From positions 1-33,433 of the forward strand of contig CALCGT010000022.1 of assembly GCA_937901125.1 (NCBI GenBank): a DNA stretch of 33,433 bases, written 5' to 3'. The stretch is from an uncultured Clostridia bacterium (lineage in GTDB: Bacteria > Bacillota > Clostridia > Lachnospirales > Anaerotignaceae). The translations under genes and the position numbers were made by a program. Shown one piece after another: positions 22,091-30,115 of this stretch. The notes under the pieces are model-generated. The model searched no databases and was not told the DNA's origin. It was given only the letters and a program-made list of their open reading frames with translations. Position 1 is the stretch's first letter. The number at the start of each line of letters is the position of its first letter.

Positions 22091-22813
22091 ATGATAGGAT
22101 TGGGAACGATCATCAATGTAGGGGCAATTCTCATTGGAGGACTGATGGGGCTGTTTCTAGGGCGCAGTGTGAAGGTGCGATATCAAGATATTCTGATGAT
22201 CTCTGTGGGGGTCTGCGTCATGATGCTGGGCATCGGCGGCACCATGGAGGAAATGCTGTCTATACAGGATGGCAGAATTGTCAGCGGCGATTCAATGATG
22301 ATGATCATCACGATGGCTTTAGGGGCTTTGACTGGCGAATGGATGGATATTGAAGGGAAAATGGAAAAATTCGGTATCTGGCTAAAAAAGAAAACCGGCA
22401 GTAGTGGAGATAACAGCTTTGTGGATGCTTTTGTAACAACATCCCTGACTGTTTGTATCGGGGCAATGGCCGTAGTTGGTTCCATCAAGGATGGAATATA
22501 TGGGGATTACAGTATCCTTGCGGCAAAGGCCATCCTTGACCTGATCATCGTGTTTGTGATGACTGTTTCCATGGGGAAGGGCTGTGTGTTTTCTGCTATT
22601 CCGGTTGGCATTTTTCAAGGAGTTGTGACCCTGCTGGCACGGCTTATCGAGCCTTTGATGACAGAGGCGGCATTGTCTAATCTTTCCTTGGTAGGGTCTA
22701 TCATGATCTTCTGTGTAGGTCTGAATCTGGTTTGGGGAAAGAAAGTAAAGGTAGCGAATTTCCTGCCTGCCATCGTGTTTGCGGTGGCGTGGGCATTTGA
22801 ACCATGGGCATAA
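22091..22813 (+). CDS. DUF554 family membrane protein
   Basis: The 240 residues open with MIGLGTIINVGAILIGGLMG and LFLGRSVKVRYQD, typical of DUF554 (YdfK/YqgA-like) proteins, and form about six or seven transmembrane segments. A soluble patch near residues 85-110 (DIEGKMEKFGIWLKKKTGSSG) interrupts them. The family is widespread but its function is not known to me. A transport or channel role is only a guess. The start ATG 22091 follows AAAGGTG. The gene ends 9 bp before truA, so the two are probably co-transcribed. Confidence 0.88.
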   Translation: MIGLGTIINVGAILIGGLMGLFLGRSVKVRYQDILMISVGVCVMMLGIGGTMEEMLSIQDGRIVSGDSMMMIITMALGALTGEWMDIEGKMEKFGIWLKKKTGSSGDNSFVDAFVTTSLTVCIGAMAVVGSIKDGIYGDYSILAAKAILDLIIVFVMTVSMGKGCVFSAIPVGIFQGVVTLLARLIEPLMTEAALSNLSLVGSIMIFCVGLNLVWGKKVKVANFLPAIVFAVAWAFEPWA

Positions 22814-22822
22814 GGAGTGTGG

Positions 22823-23581
22823 ATGGATTTGAAGCGGATATTATTGACAATCGCATACGATGGAACGAATTATTCCGGCTGGCAGAAGCAGAAAAGCCCT
22901 GAAGTTATTACGGTGGAAGGTGAACTGACAAAAGCCCTGCGTCAGCTGTTCAAAAACCCCGTACTGGAGTGTATTGGGGCAAGCCGTACGGATGCGGGCG
23001 TTCATGCCTTGGGGCAGAGAGCCGTCATTGATGTGGAGACGACCATTCCTGTAGAAAAGATCCCTCTGGCGATCCGTTCTTTTCTGCCATCGGATATCAT
23101 TGTGACAAGGGCAGAGGAGGTTTCGGCAGAATTTCATCCACGTTTTGACTGTGTGAAAAAGACCTATGAATATCGTTTCTGGAACGCACCTGTGAAGAAC
23201 CCCAAGGAACGGCTGTATTCTGCTTATGTGCAGAAGACTCTGGACATCGACAAAATGAATGAGGGGGCGAGAGCCTTTTTCGGTACCCATGATTTTGCAG
23301 CATTCTGCGCCGCAGGAGCCCAGGTTTCTACTACGGTCAGAACCATTTTCGACTGCCATGTAGAACGCTCCGGAGAGAGCGTGCGGATTCTTGTAACGGG
23401 GGATGGCTTCCTTTATAATATGGTGCGTATCATTGCAGGGACGCTGCTAGCAGTCGGCATGGGGAAAATCCCTCCCGAACATGTTACGGGCATTATCGAA
23501 AGCAAAGACCGTACCAAAGCGGGGCAGACGGCAGAGCCACAAGGGTTGACTTTGCTTGAGATTTTTTATGATCTTCCCTGA
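22823..23581 (+). CDS. truA: tRNA pseudouridine(38-40) synthase TruA
   Basis: TruA isomerises uridines 38-40 in the tRNA anticodon arm. The 252 residues contain the early motif LLTIAYDGTNYSGWQKQ and the catalytic-site motif GASRTDAGVHALGQRAVI, whose Asp is the nucleophile. The conserved FLYNMVRIIAGTLLAVG comes near the C-terminus. ATG 22823 is 5 bases after AAGGAG. The in-frame GTG at 22817 lies within that site. In Firmicutes truA often lies between ecfT and rplM, as here. Confidence 0.95.
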   Translation: MDLKRILLTIAYDGTNYSGWQKQKSPEVITVEGELTKALRQLFKNPVLECIGASRTDAGVHALGQRAVIDVETTIPVEKIPLAIRSFLPSDIIVTRAEEVSAEFHPRFDCVKKTYEYRFWNAPVKNPKERLYSAYVQKTLDIDKMNEGARAFFGTHDFAAFCAAGAQVSTTVRTIFDCHVERSGESVRILVTGDGFLYNMVRIIAGTLLAVGMGKIPPEHVTGIIESKDRTKAGQTAEPQGLTLLEIFYDLP

Positions 23582-23598
23582 TTTTTCAAAGAAATCTC

Positions 23599-23627
23599 TT
23601 GACATGGTGAAGTCGGAAGATTATAAT
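23599..23627 (+). promoter_or_regulatory. Consensus promoter for rplM-rpsI
   Basis: TTGACA (23599-23604) and TATAAT (23622-23627), spacer 17 bp, match the consensus exactly. Transcription should start near 23634, giving a leader of about 170 nt ahead of rplM. The promoter begins 18 bases after the truA stop. Confidence 0.95.
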
Positions 23628-23633
23628 ATAAGG

Positions 23634-23786
23634 GATGTTGATATGATTTTAAGGCTGAAATCAGCTTTAAATATATGTTTCTCAAGGTGGGACCCAATAA
23701 GTTATGCAGGCGAAAGCAGGTATAATGGAGATCGATCATATCCTTCCTGCGGTATGGCGAAGTCAACGGGTCAAACAAAATATTAT
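23634..23786 (+). promoter_or_regulatory. Probable L13-type ribosomal leader
   Basis: The leader between the promoter and rplM has pairable segments: GGGACCC (near 23687) with GGGTC (near 23769), and GCAGG (near 23716) with CCTGC (near 23745) enclosing an AT-rich dyad with GATCGATC. Firmicute rplM transcripts commonly carry the L13 leader, bound by L13 for autoregulation (Rfam family L13_leader). Position and size fit, but the match was not scored. Confidence 0.6.
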
Positions 23787-23803
23787 GACAGGAGGTAAAA
23801 ACC

Positions 23804-24241
23804 ATGAGAACTACTTACATCGCTAAAGAAGCGGACATCGTGAAAAAGTGGTACGTGATCGACGCTGAAGGCGTAACACTGGGCCGTCTGGCTTCTGAAG
23901 TTGCAAACATTCTGAGAGGTAAAAACAAACCTCAGTACGCACCCAACGCTGACATGGGCGACTATGTGATTATCGTGAATGCGGAAAAAGTTGCTGTTAC
24001 AGGTAAAAAACTGGAACAGAAAATGTATCGTCACCACAGCGGTTGGACAGGCGGTCTGAAAGAAACAAGACTGGACAAAATGCTGGAAACACATCCCGAA
24101 AGAGTAATCGAACATGCTGTAAAAGGTATGCTTCCTAAAAATGCTCTGGGCAGAAAGATGTTCGGCAAACTGCATGTATATGCTGGCGCAGAACACCCTC
24201 ATGCAGCACAGAAACCCGAAACACTGGAATTCAAATTTTAA
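23804..24241 (+). CDS. rplM: 50S ribosomal protein L13 (uL13)
   Basis: The protein is 145 residues, the normal length, with KKWYVIDAEGVTLGRLASEVANILRGK near the start, YRHHSGWTGGLKE in the middle and VKGMLPKNALGRKMFGKLHVYAG near the end. L13 is an early 50S assembly protein and the likely ligand of the leader upstream. It starts at ATG 23804 behind AGGAGG and is followed by rpsI. Confidence 0.98.
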   Translation: MRTTYIAKEADIVKKWYVIDAEGVTLGRLASEVANILRGKNKPQYAPNADMGDYVIIVNAEKVAVTGKKLEQKMYRHHSGWTGGLKETRLDKMLETHPERVIEHAVKGMLPKNALGRKMFGKLHVYAGAEHPHAAQKPETLEFKF

Positions 24242-24259
24242 TCGGAGGAGGAAAGCATA

Positions 24260-24652
24260 ATGGCAGCAGCTAGATATTACGGCACAGGCAGAAGAAAATC
24301 TTCCGTAGCTAGAGTATACCTGGTACCCGGCAACGGTAAAATCACAATCAACAAAAGAGACATCGACGAATATTTCGGTCTGGAAACACTGAAAGTAATC
24401 GTTCGTCAGCCTCTGGAACTGACAGAAACAGCAGCTAAATTCGACGTTCTGGTTAACGTTTGCGGCGGCGGCTTCACAGGTCAGGCAGGTGCAATCAGAC
24501 ACGGTATCTCCAGAGCACTGCTTCAGGCAGATGGCGACTACAGACTTTCCCTGAAAAAAGCAGGCTTCCTGACAAGAGACCCTCGTATGAAAGAAAGAAA
24601 GAAACCAGGTCTCAAGGCAGCACGTCGTGCTCCTCAGTTCAGCAAGAGATAA
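24260..24652 (+). CDS. rpsI: 30S ribosomal protein S9 (uS9)
   Basis: The 130-residue S9 reads ARYYGTGRRKSSVARVYLVP near the start, has GGGFTGQAGAIRHGISRALL, and ends with GLKAARRAPQFSKR, whose terminal Lys-Arg contacts P-site tRNA. It starts at ATG 24260 behind GGAGGAGG, 18 bp after rplM, and ends the operon before a terminator. Confidence 0.98.
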   Translation: MAAARYYGTGRRKSSVARVYLVPGNGKITINKRDIDEYFGLETLKVIVRQPLELTETAAKFDVLVNVCGGGFTGQAGAIRHGISRALLQADGDYRLSLKKAGFLTRDPRMKERKKPGLKAARRAPQFSKR

Positions 24653-24680
24653 TCGGTTCTTTTCGAACATATTGCAAATT

Positions 24681-24720
24681 AAAAAGCTTAGAGTATTTTT
24701 ACTCTGAGCTTTTTCTTTTT
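24681..24720 (+). terminator. Terminator after rpsI
   Basis: AAAAAGCTTAGAGTA (24681-24695) pairs with TACTCTGAGCTTTTT (24700-24714) over 15 bp with one wobble, loop TTTT, and a T-rich tail CTTTTT. It ends the rplM-rpsI transcript. Confidence 0.93.
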
Positions 24721-24778
24721 GCTGGAAAACGGAAGTGAGATTCTGTATAATATAGAAAAATCAGAAAGGGGTGCAGAA

Positions 24779-25477
24779 ATGAAGAATGGAAAGATCAGCA
24801 TTTTAATTGCAGATGATGAAAAGGAGATCCGAGATATTTTACAGCTGCTGCTGAGAGGGGAAGGATATGCAGTTTGTACAGCGGAAAATGGCAAGGAGGC
24901 ATTAGCGTTGGCTTCGGCGGAGGTAGATCTTTACCTTTTGGATGTGAATATGCCGGAGCTATCCGGGTTTATGGCAGGGGCGGAAATACGAAAACAATTT
25001 GATGCTCCTATTATTTTTTTGACAGCCTATTCCGGGGAATCGGACAAGGTTATGGGCTTTTCTGTGGGGGCAGATGATTATATTGCCAAGCCCTTTTCCA
25101 ATATGGAGCTTTTGATGCGGGTGAAAGCGATTTTACGCAGGAGTGCCCGTGGGACGGCACCAGCGCAGGAGGAAAAGAAGAGCCATATCCCTTTTGGGGA
25201 TCTGATTTTGGACTTGGAAAGCCAATCCGTGCTACGGCAAGGAGAGGTCATTGTCTTAACGTATACAGAATTTAAAATACTGGAATTATTGGTCACCCAT
25301 AAAAAGAAGATCTATTCTCTGGAAAGCATTTACCAAAGCATTTGGGAAGAAGATGCGGTAGGGGATAGTGCTATCATGGTGCATATCAAAAATATCAGAA
25401 AGAAACTGGGGGATGATTCCAGAAATCCAAGATATATTAAGACTGCTTGGGGACGGGGGTATTATGTTGATCAGTGA
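24779..25477 (+). CDS. OmpR/VanR-family response regulator
   Basis: A 232-residue two-domain regulator. The receiver domain has the acidic pair DD (residues 12-13), phosphoacceptor Asp55 in YLLDVNMPE, Thr82 and Lys104 in YIAKPFS. The C-terminal winged helix spans about 135-232 (LTYTEFKILELLVTHKKKIYS, IRKKLGDD, TAWGRGYYV). ATG 24779 follows AAAGGGGTG. A TATAAT at 24746-24751 is the likely -10. The kinase gene overlaps its end by 14 bp, making a classical pair. Its target is not shown, but the 10-bp repeats before the membrane-protein gene at 26602 are a candidate. Confidence 0.93.
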   Translation: MKNGKISILIADDEKEIRDILQLLLRGEGYAVCTAENGKEALALASAEVDLYLLDVNMPELSGFMAGAEIRKQFDAPIIFLTAYSGESDKVMGFSVGADDYIAKPFSNMELLMRVKAILRRSARGTAPAQEEKKSHIPFGDLILDLESQSVLRQGEVIVLTYTEFKILELLVTHKKKIYSLESIYQSIWEEDAVGDSAIMVHIKNIRKKLGDDSRNPRYIKTAWGRGYYVDQ

Positions 25478-26516
25478 AAAAAGAAAAAATACCCCCAAAT
25501 TGTCCAGAGAGATTATGGGGCTTTTATGTATCACGGCGGTAATTGCTTTATTCTTCTTTGGCTTTTTATATTTGACGGCAAATGCCATTGCTTCGACTTA
25601 TCTCCTTGAAAATGATGTTTTGCTGACAGAAGGACAGCTGCTGACGTTGCAGGGGGGGATCCACAGCCTCAGCCTATTGTCGGCGGTGCTTTTATTTCTT
25701 GCCCTGTTTTTGTTTCTTTTGGGGCAGAAAATGGCTTATCTGAGGGAGATCATTCAGGGGGTGGAAGCCCTGCGTACCCATCGGATGGATTTTACCATGC
25801 CCATTGAGGGGGACAATGAATTGACGGAACTGGCAGAAAGCATCAATTTCCTTTCGGAAACGGAACGGTGGCTGCGGCAGAGGGAAATGGAGCTGCAAGA
25901 GGAAAAGGAACAGCTGATCCGTGATCTTTCCCACGATATCCGTACTCCTCTGACGGCGATGTTATCTTATTCTGATTATCTGGGGCAGAAAGAGACATTG
26001 GAGCAGGAGGAAGTGCAGGAATACATCGCCCTGATGCAGCGAAAAGGCCAGCAGATCAAGGCACTGACAGACAGATTATTGGACAGCGGCAGCAGAAATT
26101 TAGAAACCATAGAGGACGGCAAGCTGCTGATGGAGCAGCTTGCCGGAGAATGGGAAGAAATTCTGGAGAATACGTTTCCCTGTATCGTAGATACAAAAAA
26201 TTGTCCCGCGTTCTATGGATTTTTCGATATTCATGAGCTGCGGCGGATCTTTGATAATCTTGCTTCCAATGTGAAAAAATATGCGGATCGGGAGCAGCCT
26301 GTGGAATTGCGGATCGATGCTGTGGATAAACGCCTTCGAGTCTGCCAAAGGAATGGGATCAAAACGGACACAGTTCCAGTGGAAAGCAATCAAATCGGCT
26401 TGGAAAGTATCCGGCGGATCGCCGCTTTGTATGGCGGGACGGTGCAAGTTTCCATAGAGCAAGGAATTTTTTCTATTCAGATCACGCTTTCTGAGATTGA
26501 TGGATCACATCTTTAG
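25464..26516 (+). CDS. Membrane sensor histidine kinase
   Basis: The 350-residue kinase has two membrane segments (about 17-44 and 69-90) with a very short outside loop of about 25 residues. A HAMP-like linker follows, then the H-box RDLSHDIRTPLTAML with His157. The N-box is present (RRIFDNLASNVKKYA). The G1 box with its usual DxGxG is not recognisable (VCQRNGIKTDTVPVESNQIG), while a late GLESIRRIAALYGG segment remains. ATG 25464 overlaps the regulator gene. The short sensor loop fits intramembrane or envelope-stress sensing, which is inference. Confidence 0.9.
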   Translation: MLISEKRKNTPKLSREIMGLLCITAVIALFFFGFLYLTANAIASTYLLENDVLLTEGQLLTLQGGIHSLSLLSAVLLFLALFLFLLGQKMAYLREIIQGVEALRTHRMDFTMPIEGDNELTELAESINFLSETERWLRQREMELQEEKEQLIRDLSHDIRTPLTAMLSYSDYLGQKETLEQEEVQEYIALMQRKGQQIKALTDRLLDSGSRNLETIEDGKLLMEQLAGEWEEILENTFPCIVDTKNCPAFYGFFDIHELRRIFDNLASNVKKYADREQPVELRIDAVDKRLRVCQRNGIKTDTVPVESNQIGLESIRRIAALYGGTVQVSIEQGIFSIQITLSEIDGSHL

Positions 26517-26565
26517 AATTCTTTAAAATTGCCTGGCAAATTTCTTTAGACTGCTATGCTATGAT
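26511..26565 (+). promoter_or_regulatory. Promoter with 10-bp tandem repeats
   Basis: CTTTAGAATT (26511-26520) is followed at once by CTTTAAAATT (26521-26530), and a third CTTTAGA lies at 26544-26550. A -10 of TATGCT (26555-26560) or TATGAT (26560-26565) stands downstream with no good -35. Tandem repeats one helical turn apart upstream of a weak promoter are typical OmpR-family regulator sites, and such a regulator is encoded just upstream. Confidence 0.5.
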
Positions 26566-26601
26566 GATCTCAGAAAAGAAAAAGAAAGCGAGGAATGTAT
26601 T

Positions 26602-26934
26602 ATGGCATTAGGTTTATTGTTAGTTTTATTTATGGTAATGAGTATCATTAGTGTGATGGGATTGGTGCTTTTGTTCCTTTTGAAAGGAGAAAAAGGGCAG
26701 AAGGCTGTGTTTTACTTTATGGCGGTATGGGGCATGGTCATCGCATGGATGACTGCGGATAGCTATCCCACCAATTATATTAAGGAGCAGTTGATCGCCT
26801 GGGCGTTTGGTGCCCTTGCTGTGATTGCGCTGCTGGTACAGATTTGCGGCAAAAGCGAAAGATCCTTCCTGACAGCAAAGGTGTTGGCAGCGGCATCTGT
26901 TGTGCTGGGAATGGTGGCTCTGTTTGTAATATAA
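26602..26934 (+). CDS. Small four-helix membrane protein, unknown function
   Basis: A 110-residue protein is almost wholly hydrophobic, with about four membrane segments: residues 2-27, 37-50, 64-81 and 91-110. They are joined by short polar loops (LLKGEKGQK, ADSYPTNYIKEQ, CGKSERSFL). I do not recognise a family. ATG 26602 follows GCGAGG, a weak binding site. Lying directly after a two-component system, with its own repeat-containing promoter and terminator, it is likely the system's output or an accessory sensor. Confidence 0.75.
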   Translation: MALGLLLVLFMVMSIISVMGLVLLFLLKGEKGQKAVFYFMAVWGMVIAWMTADSYPTNYIKEQLIAWAFGALAVIALLVQICGKSERSFLTAKVLAAASVVLGMVALFVI

Positions 26935-26942
26935 TGTAAAGA

Positions 26943-26979
26943 ATGCTCCGTAGGAAAGAGATTTCCTGCGGAGTATTTT
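26943..26979 (+). terminator. Terminator after the small membrane protein
   Basis: A 15-bp stem (26943-26957 with 26962-26976, two G-U pairs) closes a GAGA loop of the GNRA type and is followed by TTTTCGTTTT. It separates the two-component region from the dehydrogenase pair. Confidence 0.88.
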
Positions 26980-27059
26980 CGTTTTGGGTTGACGCTGAAA
27001 TGATATGGGAGTATGATGAAAAATTAGAGAAGAAAAAGCAGACGAAGAAGGAGAATAAA

Positions 27060-28358
27060 ATGGACTCATTACAAAAGATATATTGCAGGGCATTCCAAGG
27101 GCCATTCCGTGCGGCATTGCCTGTTCTGCCCTACAGAGAACCTGAAATTTTGAGAAGAGTGAAAGATATCCCGAAGGTGCTGCTGCGGAAGCATATCGAT
27201 GCAGTGCTGCTGGTAACAGATAAGGGCGTACGCGGTCTGGGGCTGACCCAGAGATTGGAAAAAGGACTGAAGGAAGCCGGCATTCGCTGTGCGGTTTATG
27301 ACAAGGTGGTGGCGAACCCTACCATTACTAATATTGAAGAAGCCAGGGCACTGTATCTGAAAAGCGGTGCAAAGGCGATCATTGCCTTTGGCGGCGGTTC
27401 TGCCATGGACTGTGCCAAGGTGACAGGGGCTCGTATCGTAAAGCCCAACAAGCCTGTCCATAAAATGAAGGGATTGCTGCGCATCTGCAAGAAATTACCT
27501 CTGCTCATCGCTGTACCCACTACAGCCGGTACAGGCAGCGAGACAACGTTGGCGGCAGTCATCACAGACAGCGGCACAAAGCATAAATATCCCATCAACG
27601 ATTTTTCTTTGATTCCCAGATATGCGGTATTGGATTACCACGTGACCCTGGGTCTGCCAAAAAATATCACAGCCACAACGGGCATGGATGCACTGACCCA
27701 TGCGGTGGAGGCGTATATCGGCAGAAGCACCACAAAAGAGACGCGATTTATGGCGGAACAGGCCACCAGATTGATCTATGAAAACCTGAAAACGGCTTAT
27801 GATGATGGACAGAATGTGAAAGCAAGAGAAAATATGCTGCAGGCTGCCTATTGTGCCGGCATTGCTTTTTCCCGTTCCTATGTGGGCTATGTCCATGCCA
27901 TTGCCCATTCTCTGGGCGGTCAGTATGGCGTGCCCCATGGGCTGGCAAATGCGGTCATCCTGCCTTATTTCCTGGAGGAATATGGCCCTGCCTGCTATGG
28001 AAAGCTGGCAAAGCTGGCAAGATGCATCGGTATGGTACCAAAACATACCAACGACCGCAGAGCGGCTGCGGCTTTCATCCAGTGGGTAAAGGATATGAAT
28101 CAATATATGGAGATCCCAGAAACGATTCAGGAAATCAGAAAAGAAGATATTCCTGCCATGGCTAAACACGCGGCGGAGGAGGGCAATCCCCTCTATCCCG
28201 TGCCTGTTTTGATGGATGCTGGGGAGTTGGAGATCATGTATGAAAAAATCATGGAGAAAAAGGAGGGAAAAGCAGATGCAGGAAAAGATTCAGAAGCAGA
28301 GGGAGTTCTTTCGAGGGGGAAAACCCATTATATTGTCCTTTCGGAAAGAAGCACTTAA
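27060..28358 (+). CDS. Iron-containing alcohol dehydrogenase
   Basis: A group III (iron-type) NAD(P)H-dependent alcohol dehydrogenase of 432 residues. The nucleotide-binding GGGSAMDCAK lies at 111-120, TTAGTGSETT at 154-163, and the metal-binding region has GMDALTHAVEAY (about 208-219) and AIAHSLGGQYGVPHGLANAVILPY. ATG 27060 follows AAGGAG. The natural-looking C-terminus near LEIMYEKIMEKKEG is followed by about 27 extra residues that overlap the next gene by 83 bp. Together with the aldehyde dehydrogenase it could convert an acyl acid, aldehyde or alcohol. The substrate is unknown. Confidence 0.92.
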   Translation: MDSLQKIYCRAFQGPFRAALPVLPYREPEILRRVKDIPKVLLRKHIDAVLLVTDKGVRGLGLTQRLEKGLKEAGIRCAVYDKVVANPTITNIEEARALYLKSGAKAIIAFGGGSAMDCAKVTGARIVKPNKPVHKMKGLLRICKKLPLLIAVPTTAGTGSETTLAAVITDSGTKHKYPINDFSLIPRYAVLDYHVTLGLPKNITATTGMDALTHAVEAYIGRSTTKETRFMAEQATRLIYENLKTAYDDGQNVKARENMLQAAYCAGIAFSRSYVGYVHAIAHSLGGQYGVPHGLANAVILPYFLEEYGPACYGKLAKLARCIGMVPKHTNDRRAAAAFIQWVKDMNQYMEIPETIQEIRKEDIPAMAKHAAEEGNPLYPVPVLMDAGELEIMYEKIMEKKEGKADAGKDSEAEGVLSRGKTHYIVLSERST

Positions 28359-29640
28359 ACGTTTGGGCCGTAACATTCGTGTCCATGAGGAGGAAATTTA
28401 TGAAGCCCTGCGGAAGGATTTGAATAAATCTAAAACAGAAGCTTATATGTGTGAAATTGGCATGACACTGGCGGAGTTGTCCTATATGCTGAAGCATATA
28501 GATGGCTGGGCAAGAAAAAAATATGTGCTAAGCCCTATTGCACAGTTTTCCTGTGACAGCTTTACCATCAGAGAGCCTTATGGGGTGGTACTCATCATGT
28601 CTCCCTGGAATTATCCTTTTATGTTGACTATGGAACCCCTGATCGGCGCGATTGCCGCAGGGAACTGCTGTGTGGTAAAGCCTTCTGCGTATGCCCCTGC
28701 AACCTCTGCTGTCATCCGCAAAATCCTCAGAGAATGTTTCCATGAAGAATATGTATTGGTGGTAGAAGGGGGCAGAGTGGAAAATCAGGCATTGCTGGAT
28801 CAGAGATTTGATTATATCTTCTTTACCGGCGGTGTGACCGTGGGCAAAGAAGTGATGGCAAAGGCAGCAAAGCATTTGACCCCTGTGACGCTGGAATTGG
28901 GCGGCAAAAGCCCTTGTGTTGTAGAAAAATCCGCAAAGCTGAATCTGGCGGCGAAGCGTATTGCATTTGGTAAACTGCTGAACTGCGGGCAGACCTGCGT
29001 TGCCCCGGACTATATTCTGGTAGAGCGCAGCGTAAAGGATGAATTTTTAGGCTATCTGAAAAAATGGATCGTGAAGATGTACGGCGAAAATGCGATGGAA
29101 AATGGCGATTATGTAAAAATGGTCAACCAGAAGCATTTCGACAGAATATGTAGTTTGATCGACCAGAAGAAAGTGGTATTCGGCGGAAAACGGAACGAAG
29201 AGACCATGCAGATCCAGCCCACCATTATGGACAATGTAGCGGCTGATGATGCCATCATGCAGGAAGAAATTTTCGGGCCTGTATTCCCTATCATACCCGT
29301 AGACAGCATAGCGGAAGCAGAAGCTTTTATCAAAGAACGAGAAAAACCCCTGGCCTTGTATTTGTTTACACAGAACAAGGCTGTGGCAGACCGTTTCCTG
29401 ACGCATATACCCTTTGGCGGTGGCTGCATCAACGATACCATCATCCATCTGGCAACCAGCAGAATGGGCTTTGGCGGCGTAGGACAGAGCGGCATGGGCA
29501 GTTACCATGGAAAGAAAAGCTTCGATACTTTCAGCCATGAAAAGAGCATTGTGAACAAACATACCTGGATGGATTTGCCTGTCAGATATGCACCTTACAA
29601 TAAATTGCAGGATACATTACTGAGAATGTTTCTTCGATAG
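28276..29640 (+). CDS. Aldehyde dehydrogenase, class 3 type
   Basis: A 454-residue NAD(P)-dependent aldehyde dehydrogenase of the ALDH3 (fatty or aromatic aldehyde) type. Motifs are SPWNYPFMLTMEPLIGAIAAGN (109-130), TGGVTVG (184-190), the general base Glu207 in LELGGKSPC, and the catalytic Cys241 in NCGQTCVAP, the same positions as in human ALDH3A2. A late GFGGVGQSGMGSYHGKKSFDTFSHEKS follows the family. ATG 28276 has AGGAGGG 8 bases upstream and lies inside the alcohol dehydrogenase frame, so the genes are co-expressed. A terminator follows directly. Confidence 0.93.
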   Translation: MQEKIQKQREFFRGGKPIILSFRKEALKRLGRNIRVHEEEIYEALRKDLNKSKTEAYMCEIGMTLAELSYMLKHIDGWARKKYVLSPIAQFSCDSFTIREPYGVVLIMSPWNYPFMLTMEPLIGAIAAGNCCVVKPSAYAPATSAVIRKILRECFHEEYVLVVEGGRVENQALLDQRFDYIFFTGGVTVGKEVMAKAAKHLTPVTLELGGKSPCVVEKSAKLNLAAKRIAFGKLLNCGQTCVAPDYILVERSVKDEFLGYLKKWIVKMYGENAMENGDYVKMVNQKHFDRICSLIDQKKVVFGGKRNEETMQIQPTIMDNVAADDAIMQEEIFGPVFPIIPVDSIAEAEAFIKEREKPLALYLFTQNKAVADRFLTHIPFGGGCINDTIIHLATSRMGFGGVGQSGMGSYHGKKSFDTFSHEKSIVNKHTWMDLPVRYAPYNKLQDTLLRMFLR

Positions 29641-29668
29641 AAAAAGAGTCCAAATGGACTCTTTTTTG
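29641..29668. terminator. Bidirectional terminator
   Basis: AAAAAGAGTCC (29641-29651) and GGACTCTTTTT (29656-29666) form an 11-bp perfect stem with an AAAT loop. The T-run serves the aldehyde dehydrogenase on the plus strand. The A-run gives a T-run on the minus strand for the gene ending at 29673. Confidence 0.93.
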
Positions 29669-29672
29669 TTTG

Positions 29673-29975
29673 CTAGAAATTTTTCAACTGGAACATCGCA
29701 CCGATGAAGCCGGCTGCATAGCATAAAATGGAGAGGGCAGCCACAGGCTTGGGCATGGTTCCAGTCACTTTTGTCATCAGAAAGCAGACCGCCATCAAAA
29801 CAGCGCTAGCAGCAGAGGTAAGAAATACTTTTCTGAGCAGGCTCAGGGCTTTTTTTGTGGACACAGGGGATTTACAAAATTCCTTCAAAAGATTGGACTG
29901 GCCTTCCAGAAGTTTTTTGCTTTCTTTATAAAAAAAGATGGCGATGCCGAGCATCAAAATAATATAGATCAGCAT
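29673..29975 (-). CDS. Small membrane protein, unknown function
   Basis: A 100-residue protein starts MLIYIILMLGIAIFFYKESK and has three likely membrane segments: about 2-17, 51-67 and 78-95. A basic cytoplasmic stretch (KKLLEGQSNLLKEFCKSPVSTKKA) lies between the first two. No family is recognised. The ATG at 29975 follows AAGGAGG on the minus strand. A 56-codon upstream extension in the same frame passes through the promoter and is rejected. Confidence 0.72.
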   Translation of the reverse strand: MLIYIILMLGIAIFFYKESKKLLEGQSNLLKEFCKSPVSTKKALSLLRKVFLTSAASAVLMAVCFLMTKVTGTMPKPVAALSILCYAAGFIGAMFQLKNF

Positions 29976-30005
29976 GGGGTTTCCTCCTTGGATATATACT
30001 TTTTT

Positions 30006-30034
30006 AGTGTAGCATTTTATGGAAGGAAAAGCAA
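30006..30034 (-). promoter_or_regulatory. Promoter of the small minus-strand membrane gene
   Basis: On the minus strand TTGCTT (30034-30029) and TACACT (30011-30006) are 17 bp apart, and the start codon lies about 30 bases downstream. It is divergent from the promoter at 30043-30070. Confidence 0.65.
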
Positions 30035-30042
30035 ATCCATGT

Positions 30043-30070
30043 TTGCAAAGGGGAAAAGATGTGTTATCAT
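30043..30070 (+). promoter_or_regulatory. Promoter of the decayed FMN-dehydrogenase gene
   Basis: TTGCAA (30043-30048) and TATCAT (30065-30070) are 16 bp apart, and a GGGAGG binding site stands just before ATG 30116. The promoter looks intact although the gene downstream is broken. Confidence 0.6.
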
Positions 30071-30115
30071 TTGCCAAGAAGTATTGGAAAAAGAACAACT
30101 GGGGAGGTTTGAAAG

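Noticed and set aside
26943..27059. N-terminal extension of the alcohol dehydrogenase
   Set aside because: The extra residues derive from the upstream terminator stem and linker. The AAGGAG before ATG 27060 and family length support the shorter start.
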